64,000 bases of DNA from CALBPI01 sp038529355 (GTDB taxonomy: Bacteria; Pseudomonadota; Gammaproteobacteria; Steroidobacterales; Woeseiaceae): positions 1 through 64,000 of the forward strand of contig JBCBDU010000002.1 of NCBI GenBank assembly GCA_038529355.1, read 5' to 3'. The position numbers and the translations under genes are program-made. Of this stretch, positions 25,834 to 35,073 are shown in pieces. The notes below the pieces were generated by a model. The model made no database searches and was not told the origin of the DNA. It was given only the letters and a program-made list of their open reading frames with translations. Position 1 is the stretch's first letter, and the number at the start of each line of letters is the position of its first letter.

Positions 25834-26670
25834 CTAGGCGCAAGGTAGCTCGAACACGACCAGCGCATCATTCATGGGACACGTAAAAGCCAAACGATAG
25901 GCGGTCAACTGCAAGTCAATATCGTCCTCGCTGCTCTGGCCATAGAGCCGGTCGCCGGCAATCGGATAACCCAACGCCGCAAGATGGCGGCGCACCTGAT
26001 GTTTGCGGCCAGTCTCGATACGTAACTCGACATCGGTGCATTGCTTGTCGGTGTGCACATGCGCTGCGATGACAACGCTTGCGGCCGGCTTACCATCCAG
26101 CGGCGCATCTATCCGCAACGGCAGTGCATCCGGCACAAACGCGCCGACGACGACGGCACGATACTGTTTATCGATGCGGCGCTCAGCGAACAGCGCAGAC
26201 AATGTGGCAGCGCAGCGCTTCGAATGCGCGACCAGCATCAAGCCGCTGGCGGCCCGGTCCAACCTGTGCACGGTAAACGCATTACGCTGCGGCGTCAGGC
26301 GCTGCTCAGCCCAGCGCACCAGCGTGCAATGATCGCCCCACTTCGAGCCTTGCGAACGTAAGCCATAGGGTTTGTGCCACACCGAGTAATCACCTTTGTC
26401 CGCAACGAGCGCCGGCTCGGGGGGCTCTTGCGCCAGCACGTTGGCGTCGTAGTACAAATGTAATTGATCCCCGGCGTGCAACGCACGACCGGCGCGTCGC
26501 AATCGCTGTACGTGCCCGCTGCGCGTGATCCACACAGCGCCTTTGGTCATCGCGCTTTTGATTTGCCCCACGGTCAAGCCAGTGCGTTGCGACAGCAACG
26601 GCGGCGCCCGATCAGCGGCCGAAGTAACGTCGACATGCACCTCGAATCGTTCCGGTTCAGACAACGACAT
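25834..26670 (-). CDS. RluA-family pseudouridine synthase
   Basis: A 278-residue RNA pseudouridine synthase. The catalytic Asp is in HRLDRAASGL, followed by the usual second motif KQYRAVVVGAF and a late GRKHQVRRHLAALGYPIAGD. An N-terminal S4-like segment (LLSQRTGLTVGQIKSAMTKG...HAGDQLHLYYD) is present. The start codon overlaps the stop of the upstream molybdoenzyme gene as ATGA (26668-26672), so translation is probably coupled. The target uridine (rRNA or tRNA) cannot be inferred. Confidence 0.88.
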   Translation of the reverse strand: MSLSEPERFEVHVDVTSAADRAPPLLSQRTGLTVGQIKSAMTKGAVWITRSGHVQRLRRAGRALHAGDQLHLYYDANVLAQEPPEPALVADKGDYSVWHKPYGLRSQGSKWGDHCTLVRWAEQRLTPQRNAFTVHRLDRAASGLMLVAHSKRCAATLSALFAERRIDKQYRAVVVGAFVPDALPLRIDAPLDGKPAASVVIAAHVHTDKQCTDVELRIETGRKHQVRRHLAALGYPIAGDRLYGQSSEDDIDLQLTAYRLAFTCPMNDALVVFELPCA

Positions 26671-28928
26671 CAGCCCTTCGCTGCTGCCGTGCTCGCCACT
26701 ACGCGCACCGGCACCGATTTGTATCCCGGGGTCGAGCTGTGTTGGTCGAAGTGTTCGGCTGGAATCAACGCATTGGCTTCGGGGAAGTACGTGGCGCAGC
26801 AACCGCGTGGAATGTCGTAGGCAACGATACGCAGATTGTCTAATCGATAGCGGGCCTCATCGGCATCGCGATGCAGGAGACTAACCAATGCGTCGTCGGT
26901 AAGATTCGTCGCAGCGATATCTTCGGCGTTCATGAACAGCACATTGCGCCGGTTTTTGATGCCGCGATAACGATCATCGTAGCCATACACGGTCGTATTG
27001 TACTGATCGTGCGACCGCACCGTGGTCAGCATCAGCTCGTGCGGGTAATCGCTGTTGCCAACGCCCGGAATAGGCGTTGAGACGAACTCAGCACGGCCGC
27101 TCGCCGTGCGCCATTCGCGATGATGCGCGGCATTGCGCAGATGAAAACCACCCGGCTGCTGCAATCGCGCATTGAAATCTTCGAAACCGTCGATGCAACG
27201 CGCAATCAGATCACGGATACGATCGTAGTCTTCGGTCAGGTGTAGCCAGTCAACCGGTGCATCGGGGATTGCATGCTGCGCGATGCCGGCAACAATCGCG
27301 CACTCGGATTTCAGCATCGGGCTGGCCGGCGTATTCACACCGCGCGACGCATGCACCATCGACATCGAGTCTTCGACGGAGATCGACTGCGAACCGCCGG
27401 CTTGCAGATCCAGTTCAGTCCGCCCGAGACAGGGCAGCAAGTAGGCGGTTGCGCCCGGCGCAAGATGACTACGATTCAATTTCGTTGCAACGCTCACCGT
27501 CATCGCCTGCCCGGACAGCGCCGCGCTGACACCGTCAGGATCCGGTGAGGCGGAAACCAGGTTGCCACCCATTGCAAAGAACACCCGTGACGCACCACGG
27601 GCCATCGCCGCGATCGATTCCACAACGGTGTGGCCGTGCTGGGCGGGCATCGCAACACCAATGCCCGCTGACATGTTCTCAAGAAATGCAGACGAGGGTT
27701 TTTCCCAGATGCCCATCGTGCGGTCGCCCTGCACGTTGCTGTGGCCGCGCACCGGGCAAATGCCGGCGCCGCGTTTGCCGATGTTGCCTTTGATCAATGC
27801 CAAATTCGCCAGCGCGCGCACGTTCTGCGTGCCATGACGATGCTGCGTGATACCCATGCCGTAAGCGATGATGACGCGCTGGGCATTCGCATACAGTTGC
27901 GCTGCAGACTCTAGCTGCGCGCGCGTCAATCCGCTGGCCTGCTCGATGTCAGCCCACTGCAGCGACGCGACAGAATCACGCAACGCCTGCAGACCTTGCG
28001 TATGCTCGGCCACAAACGTCTCGTCAACGCCGTTCGGCAGCTCGAACAACACTTTTAACAGGCCATTGATCGCGGCGATATCGCCGCCGATACGCAATTG
28101 ATAATAGTCGGTCGCCAGTTGGGTTGACCCACCGGTCAACATTTCGCGCGCGCTTTTCGGGTCACGAAAACGTTGCAAGCCACGCTCGCGCAGCGGATTG
28201 AACACGACAATACGTGCGCCGCGCTTTGCCGCAGCGCGCAGCGTGCCCAACATACGCGGATGATTGGTGCCCGGGTTATGGCCGAAACTGAAAATAACAT
28301 CGCAATGCTCAAAATCGTCGAGCGTCACGGTGCCTTTGCCTGCACCGATCGATTGCGGCAGGCCAATGCTGGAGGCTTCGTGGCACAAATTGGAGCAGTC
28401 CGGGAAGTTATTGGTGCCGAGCAACCGCGCCATTAACTGCAGCAAGAACGCAGCCTCATTGCTGGTTCTGCCCGAGGTATAGAATTCCGCCTGATTCGGA
28501 TCATCCAGCGCCGCCAGCGTTCGACCGATTTCAGCAAACGCGCTTTGCCAGTCAACCGGCTCGTAGCGGTCCGTCTCACGGTTGTAGCGAAGCGGATCGG
28601 TGAGCCGCCCCTGATCCTCAAGCCAATGGTCAGAGCGCTCGCGCAATTCGCTCAATGTGTGCTGTGCAAAAAAATCCGGCCCCGCGCGCTTGGCCGTGGC
28701 CTCCCACGCAACGGCCTTGGCACCGTTCTCGCAATACTCGAATGAACCATGCGGATTGGCGTCAGGCCATGCGCACCCGGGACAGTCAAAACCGTCCGGT
28801 TTATTCATTGCGAGCAGCGTCTTGTTGCCCTTGAACACTATCTGCTGCTCGCGCAAATGCTGCGTTGCTGATTTCAGCGCAGCCCAACCGCCAGCCGCTT
28901 GCTTACCGCGTTGTTTGTCGTCAGACAT
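26670..28928 (-). CDS. FdhF/YdeP-type molybdopterin oxidoreductase
   Basis: A 752-residue Mo/W-bisPGD enzyme of the FdhF/YdeP group (formate dehydrogenase H-like; cytoplasmic, as no Tat signal is present). Only a reduced N-terminal Cys motif (GFDCPGCAWPD) is seen rather than a full CxxCxxxC cluster site, as in YdeP. Around residue 195, CSNLCHEASS supplies the likely active-site Cys. Cofactor-binding landmarks include FSFGHNPGTNHPR, IAYGMGITQHRHG and CPVRGHSNVQGDRTMGIWE. The start at 28928 overlaps the end of fdhD, whose sulfurtransferase is needed to activate such enzymes. The substrate is not proven to be formate. Confidence 0.88.
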   Translation of the reverse strand: MSDDKQRGKQAAGGWAALKSATQHLREQQIVFKGNKTLLAMNKPDGFDCPGCAWPDANPHGSFEYCENGAKAVAWEATAKRAGPDFFAQHTLSELRERSDHWLEDQGRLTDPLRYNRETDRYEPVDWQSAFAEIGRTLAALDDPNQAEFYTSGRTSNEAAFLLQLMARLLGTNNFPDCSNLCHEASSIGLPQSIGAGKGTVTLDDFEHCDVIFSFGHNPGTNHPRMLGTLRAAAKRGARIVVFNPLRERGLQRFRDPKSAREMLTGGSTQLATDYYQLRIGGDIAAINGLLKVLFELPNGVDETFVAEHTQGLQALRDSVASLQWADIEQASGLTRAQLESAAQLYANAQRVIIAYGMGITQHRHGTQNVRALANLALIKGNIGKRGAGICPVRGHSNVQGDRTMGIWEKPSSAFLENMSAGIGVAMPAQHGHTVVESIAAMARGASRVFFAMGGNLVSASPDPDGVSAALSGQAMTVSVATKLNRSHLAPGATAYLLPCLGRTELDLQAGGSQSISVEDSMSMVHASRGVNTPASPMLKSECAIVAGIAQHAIPDAPVDWLHLTEDYDRIRDLIARCIDGFEDFNARLQQPGGFHLRNAAHHREWRTASGRAEFVSTPIPGVGNSDYPHELMLTTVRSHDQYNTTVYGYDDRYRGIKNRRNVLFMNAEDIAATNLTDDALVSLLHRDADEARYRLDNLRIVAYDIPRGCCATYFPEANALIPAEHFDQHSSTPGYKSVPVRVVASTAAAKG

Positions 28929-29739
28929 CACCAGCCTCGCTGCTGTCGACGAAAATGGTATGGCTGTCATCACGGGCAATCGCGATCAGATTCATGCCTA
29001 ATGCGCGTCCGATCTCGACCGCAAGCGTACTCGGCGCCGAGACAGCCACGAGCGTCGCGACATCGTGGGCTGCGGCTTTTTGCACGAGCTCGTAGCTGAG
29101 CCGGCTGCTCATCAGCACAAAGCCTGGCGTCGGTTCGCCGCGGCGCATACGCGCTCCAAGCAGTTTGTCGAGCGCGTTATGGCGACCGATATCCTCGCGC
29201 ACCAGATCGAGGTTGCCCTCAGGCGTACACCAGGCCGCTGCATGCACGGCGTGCGTTTGCCGATGCAGTGGCTGCTGCGGGCGCAGCTGCGCCACTGCGC
29301 GATGGATCGCCTGAGCACTGGGTGTCGATCGGCGTGTGACTGGCGGCAAGTCGGCAATGGCATCATCCAGTGTCGTTACGCCACACAAACCGCAACTGGC
29401 GCGCGCAACCACAGTGCGCGAGCGTGATGTTAAGGGCTGAACGATCTCGGCACGCACATTGACAACGACACCTAGCGGTTTGCGAAAACAGGCAACATCG
29501 AGAATCGCGGCATCGGGTTCGAGGAAACGTTCACTGACCAAAAACCCGACCGCAAGATCGGGTAAATCCAACGGACTCGCCATCGTCACGACAACAGTGG
29601 TTTGGTTCAGATGAATCTCGATGGCAACCTCATCAGCCATCGTTGCCTGCTCGTCACTGTGCGCGCCGTCCGGTCGGCGCCTTTTGACAGCAACCGTGCG
29701 CCAGGCCGGTGCAGCATCAGCGGCATCGTCAGTCTGCAT
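28921..29739 (-). CDS. fdhD: FdhD sulfurtransferase for formate dehydrogenase
   Basis: A 272-residue FdhD protein, which passes sulfur from the cysteine desulfurase to the molybdenum cofactor of formate-dehydrogenase-type enzymes. The essential CxxC loop is CGLCG (C116, C119), and the family signature EDIGRHNALDKLLG is intact. The closing sequence (SAPSTLAVEIGRALGMNLIA) is also typical. The start at 29739 is preferred over 29811 because the upstream extension has no homology. It lies between the DUF7009-like gene and the molybdoenzyme, overlapping the latter by 8 bp. Confidence 0.93.
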   Translation of the reverse strand: MQTDDAADAAPAWRTVAVKRRRPDGAHSDEQATMADEVAIEIHLNQTTVVVTMASPLDLPDLAVGFLVSERFLEPDAAILDVACFRKPLGVVVNVRAEIVQPLTSRSRTVVARASCGLCGVTTLDDAIADLPPVTRRSTPSAQAIHRAVAQLRPQQPLHRQTHAVHAAAWCTPEGNLDLVREDIGRHNALDKLLGARMRRGEPTPGFVLMSSRLSYELVQKAAAHDVATLVAVSAPSTLAVEIGRALGMNLIAIARDDSHTIFVDSSEAGDV

Positions 29740-29741
29740 CG

Positions 29742-30113
29742 CTAGCACCGCTGCCCGGTTTGCGGATGTGCAAACAACAAAGACTCGTCCTCGTCGCGGG
29801 GCGCAAGGCACTGAAAATCTTTTTCAACGGTCACCCGCAGTGACTGCCCACCCGAATTGACGTTGACAGTAAACGTCGTGACGTCATCATCGGCGAACAG
29901 GCGCGCCGCGGCGAGTGGAAGCTGCACGACAATCGCACCTGCCGTAAATGTTGCCGTGACATCGTCACAAGCGGCGGGGTAGACGCCAAAGCGCAACGAC
30001 GTCGAACCGGGAAACGCAGTCTGCGCTTCGACGCACTCGCCGGCGATCAATCGATCAATCTCCGGTCGCGACAGCCGCAGTCGCAATGCATTGTCGAGAA
30101 TACGCAGCTTCAT
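29742..30113 (-). CDS. DUF7009-like small protein
   Basis: A 123-residue soluble protein beginning MKLRILDNALRLRLSRPEID, a start typical of the small DUF7009 family, which is often found near fdhD. It is mostly beta (ATFTAGAIVVQLPLAAARLF, VNVNSGGQSLRVTVEKDF) and ends HPQTGQRC, with a C-terminal Cys and two earlier Cys (ECVEA, AACDD). The stop is two bases before the fdhD start, so the two are probably translated together. A role in molybdoenzyme maturation is a guess from context. Confidence 0.7.
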   Translation of the reverse strand: MKLRILDNALRLRLSRPEIDRLIAGECVEAQTAFPGSTSLRFGVYPAACDDVTATFTAGAIVVQLPLAAARLFADDDVTTFTVNVNSGGQSLRVTVEKDFQCLAPRDEDESLLFAHPQTGQRC

Positions 30114-30144
30114 CGCTGTTGGCCTTGCCTGGTCACGCCGCGCT

Positions 30145-31251
30145 TCAGAACAACACGACGGATCGGATACTCTTGCCCGCATGCATCAGATCAAACGCGT
30201 CATTGATCTCTCCAAGCGGCATGGTATGCGTAATCAGATCATCGATATTGACGCGACCGTCCATGTACCAATCGACGATCTTCGGCACATCCGTTCGACC
30301 ACGCGCACCACCGAACGCCGTCCCTTTCCACGATCGCCCGGTCACCAACTGGAACGGCCTCGTGGAAATTTCCTGGCCCGCGCCGGCCACGCCGATGATA
30401 AAGGACTCACCCCAACCCTTGTGACAGCACTCGAGCGCCTGGCGCATCGTGTTGACGTTGCCAATACACTCAAAGCTGTAGTCCGCGCCACCGTCGGTGA
30501 GCTGCACGATGTGGTCGACGGTGTTGTCGACTTTGCGCGGATTGATAAAGTCGGTCATGCCGAATTCTCGCGCCAGCGCGACCTTGGACTCGTTGATGTC
30601 GATACCGACTATCTTGGTGGCACCGGCCATGCGCGCACCCTGAATCACATTCAGACCAATACCACCGAGCCCGAATACGACGACGTTGCTGCCCTGCTCA
30701 ACCTTCGCTTCGAACAGCACGGCACCAACACCGGTCGTCACGCCACAGCCGATGTAGCACACCTTGTCGAACGGTGCGTCGTTGCGAATCTTCGCCAGTG
30801 CGATTTCCGGCAACACCGTGTAATTGGAAAATGTCGAGCACCCCATGTAGTGCAGCAGCGGCTTACCGTCGAGACTAAAACGACTGCTGCCGTCAGGCAT
30901 CAGGCCTTGCCCCTGCGTCTCCCGAATCGATTGGCATAAGTTCGTTCGCGGGTGTAGGCAAAAATCACACTCGCGGCACTCCGGTGTGTAAAGAGGAATG
31001 ACATGATCTCCCGGTCGCACCGATGTAACGCCGGGACCGACTTCCTGCACGATGCCAGCGCCTTCATGACCGAGGATGACCGGAAACTCGCCTTCAGGAT
31101 CATCGCCGGACAGCGTAAAGGCATCGGTATGGCACACCCCGGTCGCCTTGATCTCAACGAGCACCTCCCCCGCTTGAGGCCCTTGCAGATCGACGGTTGC
31201 AATCTCCAACGGCGCACCGGCTTTCAGTGCTACGGCAGCTTGTGTCTTCAT
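30145..31251 (-). CDS. frmA: S-(hydroxymethyl)glutathione dehydrogenase / class III alcohol dehydrogenase
   Basis: A 368-residue zinc alcohol dehydrogenase that oxidises the formaldehyde-glutathione adduct to S-formylglutathione with NAD. Catalytic zinc ligands occur in GVCHTDAF and LGHEGAG and in the central GCGVTTG; the structural zinc is held by the four Cys of CRECDFCLHPRTNLC. The Rossmann motif is GLGGIGLNVIQGARMAGA. The start at 31251 follows a G-rich site and matches the family N-terminus (MKTQAAVALKAG). It heads the run leading to fdhD and the molybdoenzyme. No S-formylglutathione hydrolase gene is present in the window. Confidence 0.94.
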   Translation of the reverse strand: MKTQAAVALKAGAPLEIATVDLQGPQAGEVLVEIKATGVCHTDAFTLSGDDPEGEFPVILGHEGAGIVQEVGPGVTSVRPGDHVIPLYTPECRECDFCLHPRTNLCQSIRETQGQGLMPDGSSRFSLDGKPLLHYMGCSTFSNYTVLPEIALAKIRNDAPFDKVCYIGCGVTTGVGAVLFEAKVEQGSNVVVFGLGGIGLNVIQGARMAGATKIVGIDINESKVALAREFGMTDFINPRKVDNTVDHIVQLTDGGADYSFECIGNVNTMRQALECCHKGWGESFIIGVAGAGQEISTRPFQLVTGRSWKGTAFGGARGRTDVPKIVDWYMDGRVNIDDLITHTMPLGEINDAFDLMHAGKSIRSVVLF

Positions 31252-31964
31252 CAGTAACGTCCCCCCGATCCCAAACAACTATTTTACTGATACTACACCG
31301 AGCGAAACTAACGGGTACTGACGCCGCGGCACTTCTGCCCCCCCCTGGGTAGCACATTGCGCGAATCAGCGGCGTCACCACCCGCGCAACGATCACGACG
31401 CATAACGTGCCGCACAGGCATAACGCTCGCGACGCAGTAGACCCCGAAACCAGCCGATTTGCGCAAAATCAGTTTCTGTTGAAAAAGGCTTGAAGATTTA
31501 ACGTAATGTCCGGTCGAGAAAGCTTCATTCAGACCATACTCGGCATACCTCAATGAATCCTGCGAAAATGTTACGTGTAAAATCAATGAAGTACACAATG
31601 CGGTTTGTCCCGTGGAACGACTACGGAACGGAGTTGCATAACGGGTTCCAGCAAGTTTTGCCGAACTGTATTGCTGTTGTCGATGCGAAAAAAGCGTCGG
31701 CGATTTTACATATTTGCCCTTTGATGAACATAACCGAGAAATGGTGATAGTCTTCGCCGGCGAGAAAAAATCACTAAAACCATTGAAACGGAATTGCTGA
31801 CCATTCAACGCAACATGTCCAGGGACACCAACAATAACAACGTCGTCGCGAAGACGAGCCCCAGACGCGCTTTACCTGTTACTTGAGTAGAGCGTGTCGC
31901 TCTCCATCGGGTAACAAGTGGTTAACAACACTCTTGTTCTCAATACCTACCTGGAGAGAGGTAC
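31252..31964. other. Gene-poor stretch with AT-richer island and possible gene remnant
   Basis: No convincing complete gene lies here. From about 31441 to 31830 the DNA is visibly more AT-rich than its flanks. On the plus strand one frame is open at 31553-31747 (64 codons). A second frame, ending at the TGA at 31798-31800, encodes a protein-like tail (SFAELYCCCRCEKSVGDF, then YLPFDEHNREMVIVFAGEKK). Two broken frames in succession suggest a decayed or frame-shifted gene. The last part (31889-31903, AGAGCG-TGT-CGCTCT hairpin) belongs to the leader of the protease gene. Confidence 0.45.
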
Positions 31965-34136
31965 ATGTCAGAAACACTTAGACATTCACTGACCGAGCGA
32001 AGCCGGGGCTTACGCAAGGTCAACAAAAGCAAGGCCCTGTTGCTTGCTGCTGTTGCGTTGCCATTTGGCGCATCGGCTGCCAATGCACAGGAAGTTCTGT
32101 GGGGCACCGAATTCACACCAGATCACGCGGCGCTGGAAGCTAACAAGCTCTCGCCTGCTGATGCGTTCACCCTGCCGTCATCACCAATTACGCCGGATCC
32201 ACGTTTGAGCATGCTCAAGCCTGGCATGGCCGCTGACGACAACCATATGGCTCGCGTCAAGGCCATGAAAGCGATGATGTCAGCACAACAACAGCAGTTT
32301 GGTCTGCGCTCATTCTCGGCAGCTGCATCAACCAACGGCGCACTCGCGTCATCAGGACCGAGCATCAGCGCCGCGGTTGAGCCATTCGTTGCTGAGTACA
32401 CCGAAAAAGAATCTGAAGAAGGCAGCAATGACTCACCGGAAACAGCAGAGCGCGTACGTGGCCTGAAAACTGGTGTTACATCGAAGAACACCGCACTCGT
32501 TACAGGCTCACTCGGCCAGGAGCTGGTCATCCGTGAACTCGTGCAAGCCGAAGACGATGGTGCGATTCCGCTGGCGCTGCAATCCGGCGTAACGGGTGGC
32601 CCTGACGGCATCACGTTCTCCGGCACCATCGGTGATGGCCCAAACCCTGGCGTCACGTCAGACTACGACTTCGTGCAAGTCTCTTTGCCAGCCAACACGA
32701 CGTTTGAAGTATCGGTGGAAACCGACGAGCCGTTCGAAGACCTCGACCCGTTCGTTTCGTTCTACCTGCTCGACGGCACGTTGATCTTCCAGCAAGACGA
32801 TGGTGGTGACGGTTTCGACACGTTTGTGCAACTGACCGTTGGCGACGCAGACCTTGAGTTTGTCATGGCTATTGGTGGCTTCGGCGCATTCGAGCCGGCT
32901 GATCCGTTTGACTCAAGCAGCGGTTCTATCACTGGCGCCATTGGATCGGAAGGCGATTACCAGTTCACGCTGCGAGCGTTCCCGACCGGCACCGGCGCAA
33001 CAGATGTTTACAAATTCCGCATGAACAAAGGCGACGTTCTTGGCGTTGCAGCACGTGTTGACGGCTCACCAACGTTGGAAATCTTCAACGCGGCTGGCGA
33101 GTTCGAGAAAGGCGTCACCGGTATCGGTACGTTTGCCGTGCCAGAGAGCCCGCTGCCAATCGACGGCACCGGCGTAATCGACTACGTTGCTGAAGCCAGT
33201 GGCATGTACTCAATCGCATTGAGCGGTGGTTTTGGTGCCTATGAAATGGACATCGCGTTGCGTCGTCCGGGTCTGCAAATCCAGCGTGATTCAGTGCAGT
33301 TGATCTGGCTCGACTACAACGGTGGTCCAGTCGACAAGGCACCATGGTTCGGCTTCCCGTTCGTTACCGATCACACGCCGTTCCGTGACTTCCTGCCTGC
33401 TTGGGGTCTGCCCAACAGCGACGATGATATACGACGTATCACGAGCGCCGTGACTGCCGGTGTCCGTGACAACCTGTTGACCGACCTCAAAGAGTCTGGC
33501 ATCAACAAACGCATCGACGTTGTCGTTGCAGGTAACGACGGTACGGGCGTGACCAGCATGCTCGAAAACCTGGTTGATCAGGGTTCGTTCGAGATCAACG
33601 GCGTTACCTATGAAGTCAGCGTGGTTGAAATCTCCGGTACGATCAGCGAGTCGTTTATCAGCACGATTGGTATCGCGTCGACGATCGACCCGGGTAACTA
33701 CGCGCTGAATGACGCCGCATTGGTGTTGCTCGACATCATCAGTGCTCCGGCAAGCGGCGGCGACGCAAACGGCTCGTTCTCGCTGAACGACGTTGTACTC
33801 GCGCCGGGCATCACCAAGGAAGAAATGGTCGCTGAGGTCGTCGCAAACATTACGGCGCATGAGGCTGGCCACTACCTGGGCAACTTCCATACCGACGGTG
33901 TGTTCTCAACCAACCAGAACACGATGGACGAAGGTCCTGGTGGTTTGTTCAACCTGGCCGGCATCGGCCCGAGTGGAATCTTTGGTGCGGACGATGCAAC
34001 TGACGTCGCGTTCATTGATGACACCTACTCGGTACTCGAGGGCTTCCAGGGCGATGAAAACACAACCGTGAACACGGCATTTGCCCTGACCACGACTGTG
34101 AGCAATCGTGACAAGGACGACCTGCCTAGTGACTAG
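31965..34136 (+). CDS. Secreted metzincin-type metalloprotease
   Basis: A 723-residue exported protein with a strong GGAGAGAGG site. A long basic n-region precedes the hydrophobic signal core (LLLAAVALPFGASAANA). Residues about 200-430 form one or two beta-sandwich, PPC-like domains (DYDFVQVSLPANTTFEVSVE; DVYKFRMNKGDVLGVAARVD). The catalytic part carries HEAGHYLGNFH (H632, H636, H642), an exact HExxHxxGxxH zinc site with Glu633, and NTMDEG (M654) as the Met-turn, which together define a metzincin. The C-terminus has a conserved-looking stretch GIGPSGIFGADDATDVAFID. I do not recognise a named peptidase family. Two hairpins follow the stop. Confidence 0.85.
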   Translation: MSETLRHSLTERSRGLRKVNKSKALLLAAVALPFGASAANAQEVLWGTEFTPDHAALEANKLSPADAFTLPSSPITPDPRLSMLKPGMAADDNHMARVKAMKAMMSAQQQQFGLRSFSAAASTNGALASSGPSISAAVEPFVAEYTEKESEEGSNDSPETAERVRGLKTGVTSKNTALVTGSLGQELVIRELVQAEDDGAIPLALQSGVTGGPDGITFSGTIGDGPNPGVTSDYDFVQVSLPANTTFEVSVETDEPFEDLDPFVSFYLLDGTLIFQQDDGGDGFDTFVQLTVGDADLEFVMAIGGFGAFEPADPFDSSSGSITGAIGSEGDYQFTLRAFPTGTGATDVYKFRMNKGDVLGVAARVDGSPTLEIFNAAGEFEKGVTGIGTFAVPESPLPIDGTGVIDYVAEASGMYSIALSGGFGAYEMDIALRRPGLQIQRDSVQLIWLDYNGGPVDKAPWFGFPFVTDHTPFRDFLPAWGLPNSDDDIRRITSAVTAGVRDNLLTDLKESGINKRIDVVVAGNDGTGVTSMLENLVDQGSFEINGVTYEVSVVEISGTISESFISTIGIASTIDPGNYALNDAALVLLDIISAPASGGDANGSFSLNDVVLAPGITKEEMVAEVVANITAHEAGHYLGNFHTDGVFSTNQNTMDEGPGGLFNLAGIGPSGIFGADDATDVAFIDDTYSVLEGFQGDENTTVNTAFALTTTVSNRDKDDLPSD

Positions 34137-34158
34137 GTGATCGCAGGTTCACAGCGTT

Positions 34159-34192
34159 GAACCAGAGGTGGCCTGACCGTTACCTCTGGTTC
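34159..34192 (+). terminator. Hairpin after the metalloprotease gene
   Basis: A perfect 11-bp stem, GAACCAGAGGT / ACCTCTGGTTC, with a 12-base loop starts 22 bases after the stop. A short pyrimidine run follows. Confidence 0.65.
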
Positions 34193-34211
34193 TTCGTTAA
34201 CCGAATCGATC

Positions 34212-34243
34212 AATCGCCTCCGCTTGCGGGGGCGATTTTTTTT
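34212..34243 (+). terminator. Rho-independent terminator
   Basis: AATCGCCTCCGC pairs with GCGGGGGCGATT (one G-T pair) and runs straight into eight T. It is the second, stronger terminator behind the metalloprotease gene. Confidence 0.85.
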
Positions 34244-34354
34244 GTCTGATCGCAATGCAACGTCGACAGAGCTGCGTCCCCAGCGATTCACACGCGTACC
34301 ACCGCTCAGTGTTGGTATATTGCAATCTTGCTCTACCTCGCATAACAACATCGA

Positions 34355-35065
34355 ATGCCCAAAAAGACATCCGCCGACGCGACAAAGCCCTCGACCGCGA
34401 TTCGCCCCGGCACACTGGATAGCCAAGGCGAACTAACCTGCCGTCACTATGACGACTCCGGGGTCGCGCTGCCGGAGACCTATGCGCACGGCCAGGGCAC
34501 GATCGGCTTCCTGATGGACTGGTACGCCTCGATGCCCCGCGGCGTCGTCAGCAAACCGCAGCCACAGGTGTTGGCGGAATTCTTTACATCGATGCTGATC
34601 TTGTCCGCCGAATTCAAATACAAGCCTGCTATCGGTGCGAACAACTATCTGTATTTTATCGATGAGCGCTGGGAGCTGAGCCTGATCCCACCCGAGCAAT
34701 GGACGCAACAGCGACAAGATGGTTACGCGGGTCTGTGCCGACTGCTGACGGATCGCACGTGGACGATCGTGCCGTCGGGGCAGCTCACCGAGGACACGCC
34801 TGTTGCTGACGCGGTGCGGCGATTCTACGACGGTTTTCGACTAGCAATGGATACCGACGGGACACTCGAAGACGTCCTGCCGTTCTTCGCCGGAAAGTTT
34901 TCCTACTATCGCCGGTTGAATGCCAACGCGCTGAGCCGATCGATACGCGCCGCGACCACGTTAAGCGGTGACCGTAACAAGCCTGTGCGCGAATGGGCGT
35001 TGCAACTGCCGTCCGCCCGGCAATTACTGCTAAGCAACACGGACGGTAGCGATAGCGATCGGTAG
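34355..35065 (+). CDS. DUF2452-like protein
   Basis: A 236-residue soluble protein without a signal peptide. The central part (EFKYKPAIGANNYLYFIDER, then LSLIPPEQW and a later TDRTWTIV) resembles the core of DUF2452 proteins, in which 'KP.IG..Y.LY' and 'LSLI.P.EW' are conserved. The N-terminal half contains an acidic/His stretch and a helical region. The family's function is unknown. No clear ribosome site precedes 34355. Convergent with the DUF2235 gene, 8 bp apart. Confidence 0.6.
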   Translation: MPKKTSADATKPSTAIRPGTLDSQGELTCRHYDDSGVALPETYAHGQGTIGFLMDWYASMPRGVVSKPQPQVLAEFFTSMLILSAEFKYKPAIGANNYLYFIDERWELSLIPPEQWTQQRQDGYAGLCRLLTDRTWTIVPSGQLTEDTPVADAVRRFYDGFRLAMDTDGTLEDVLPFFAGKFSYYRRLNANALSRSIRAATTLSGDRNKPVREWALQLPSARQLLLSNTDGSDSDR

Positions 35066-35073
35066 CGCGTTAG

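Noticed and set aside
31308..31808. 166-codon minus-strand ORF in the gene-poor region
   Set aside because: Amino-acid use is irregular and it has no ribosome site; the opposite strand carries the more protein-like fragments.
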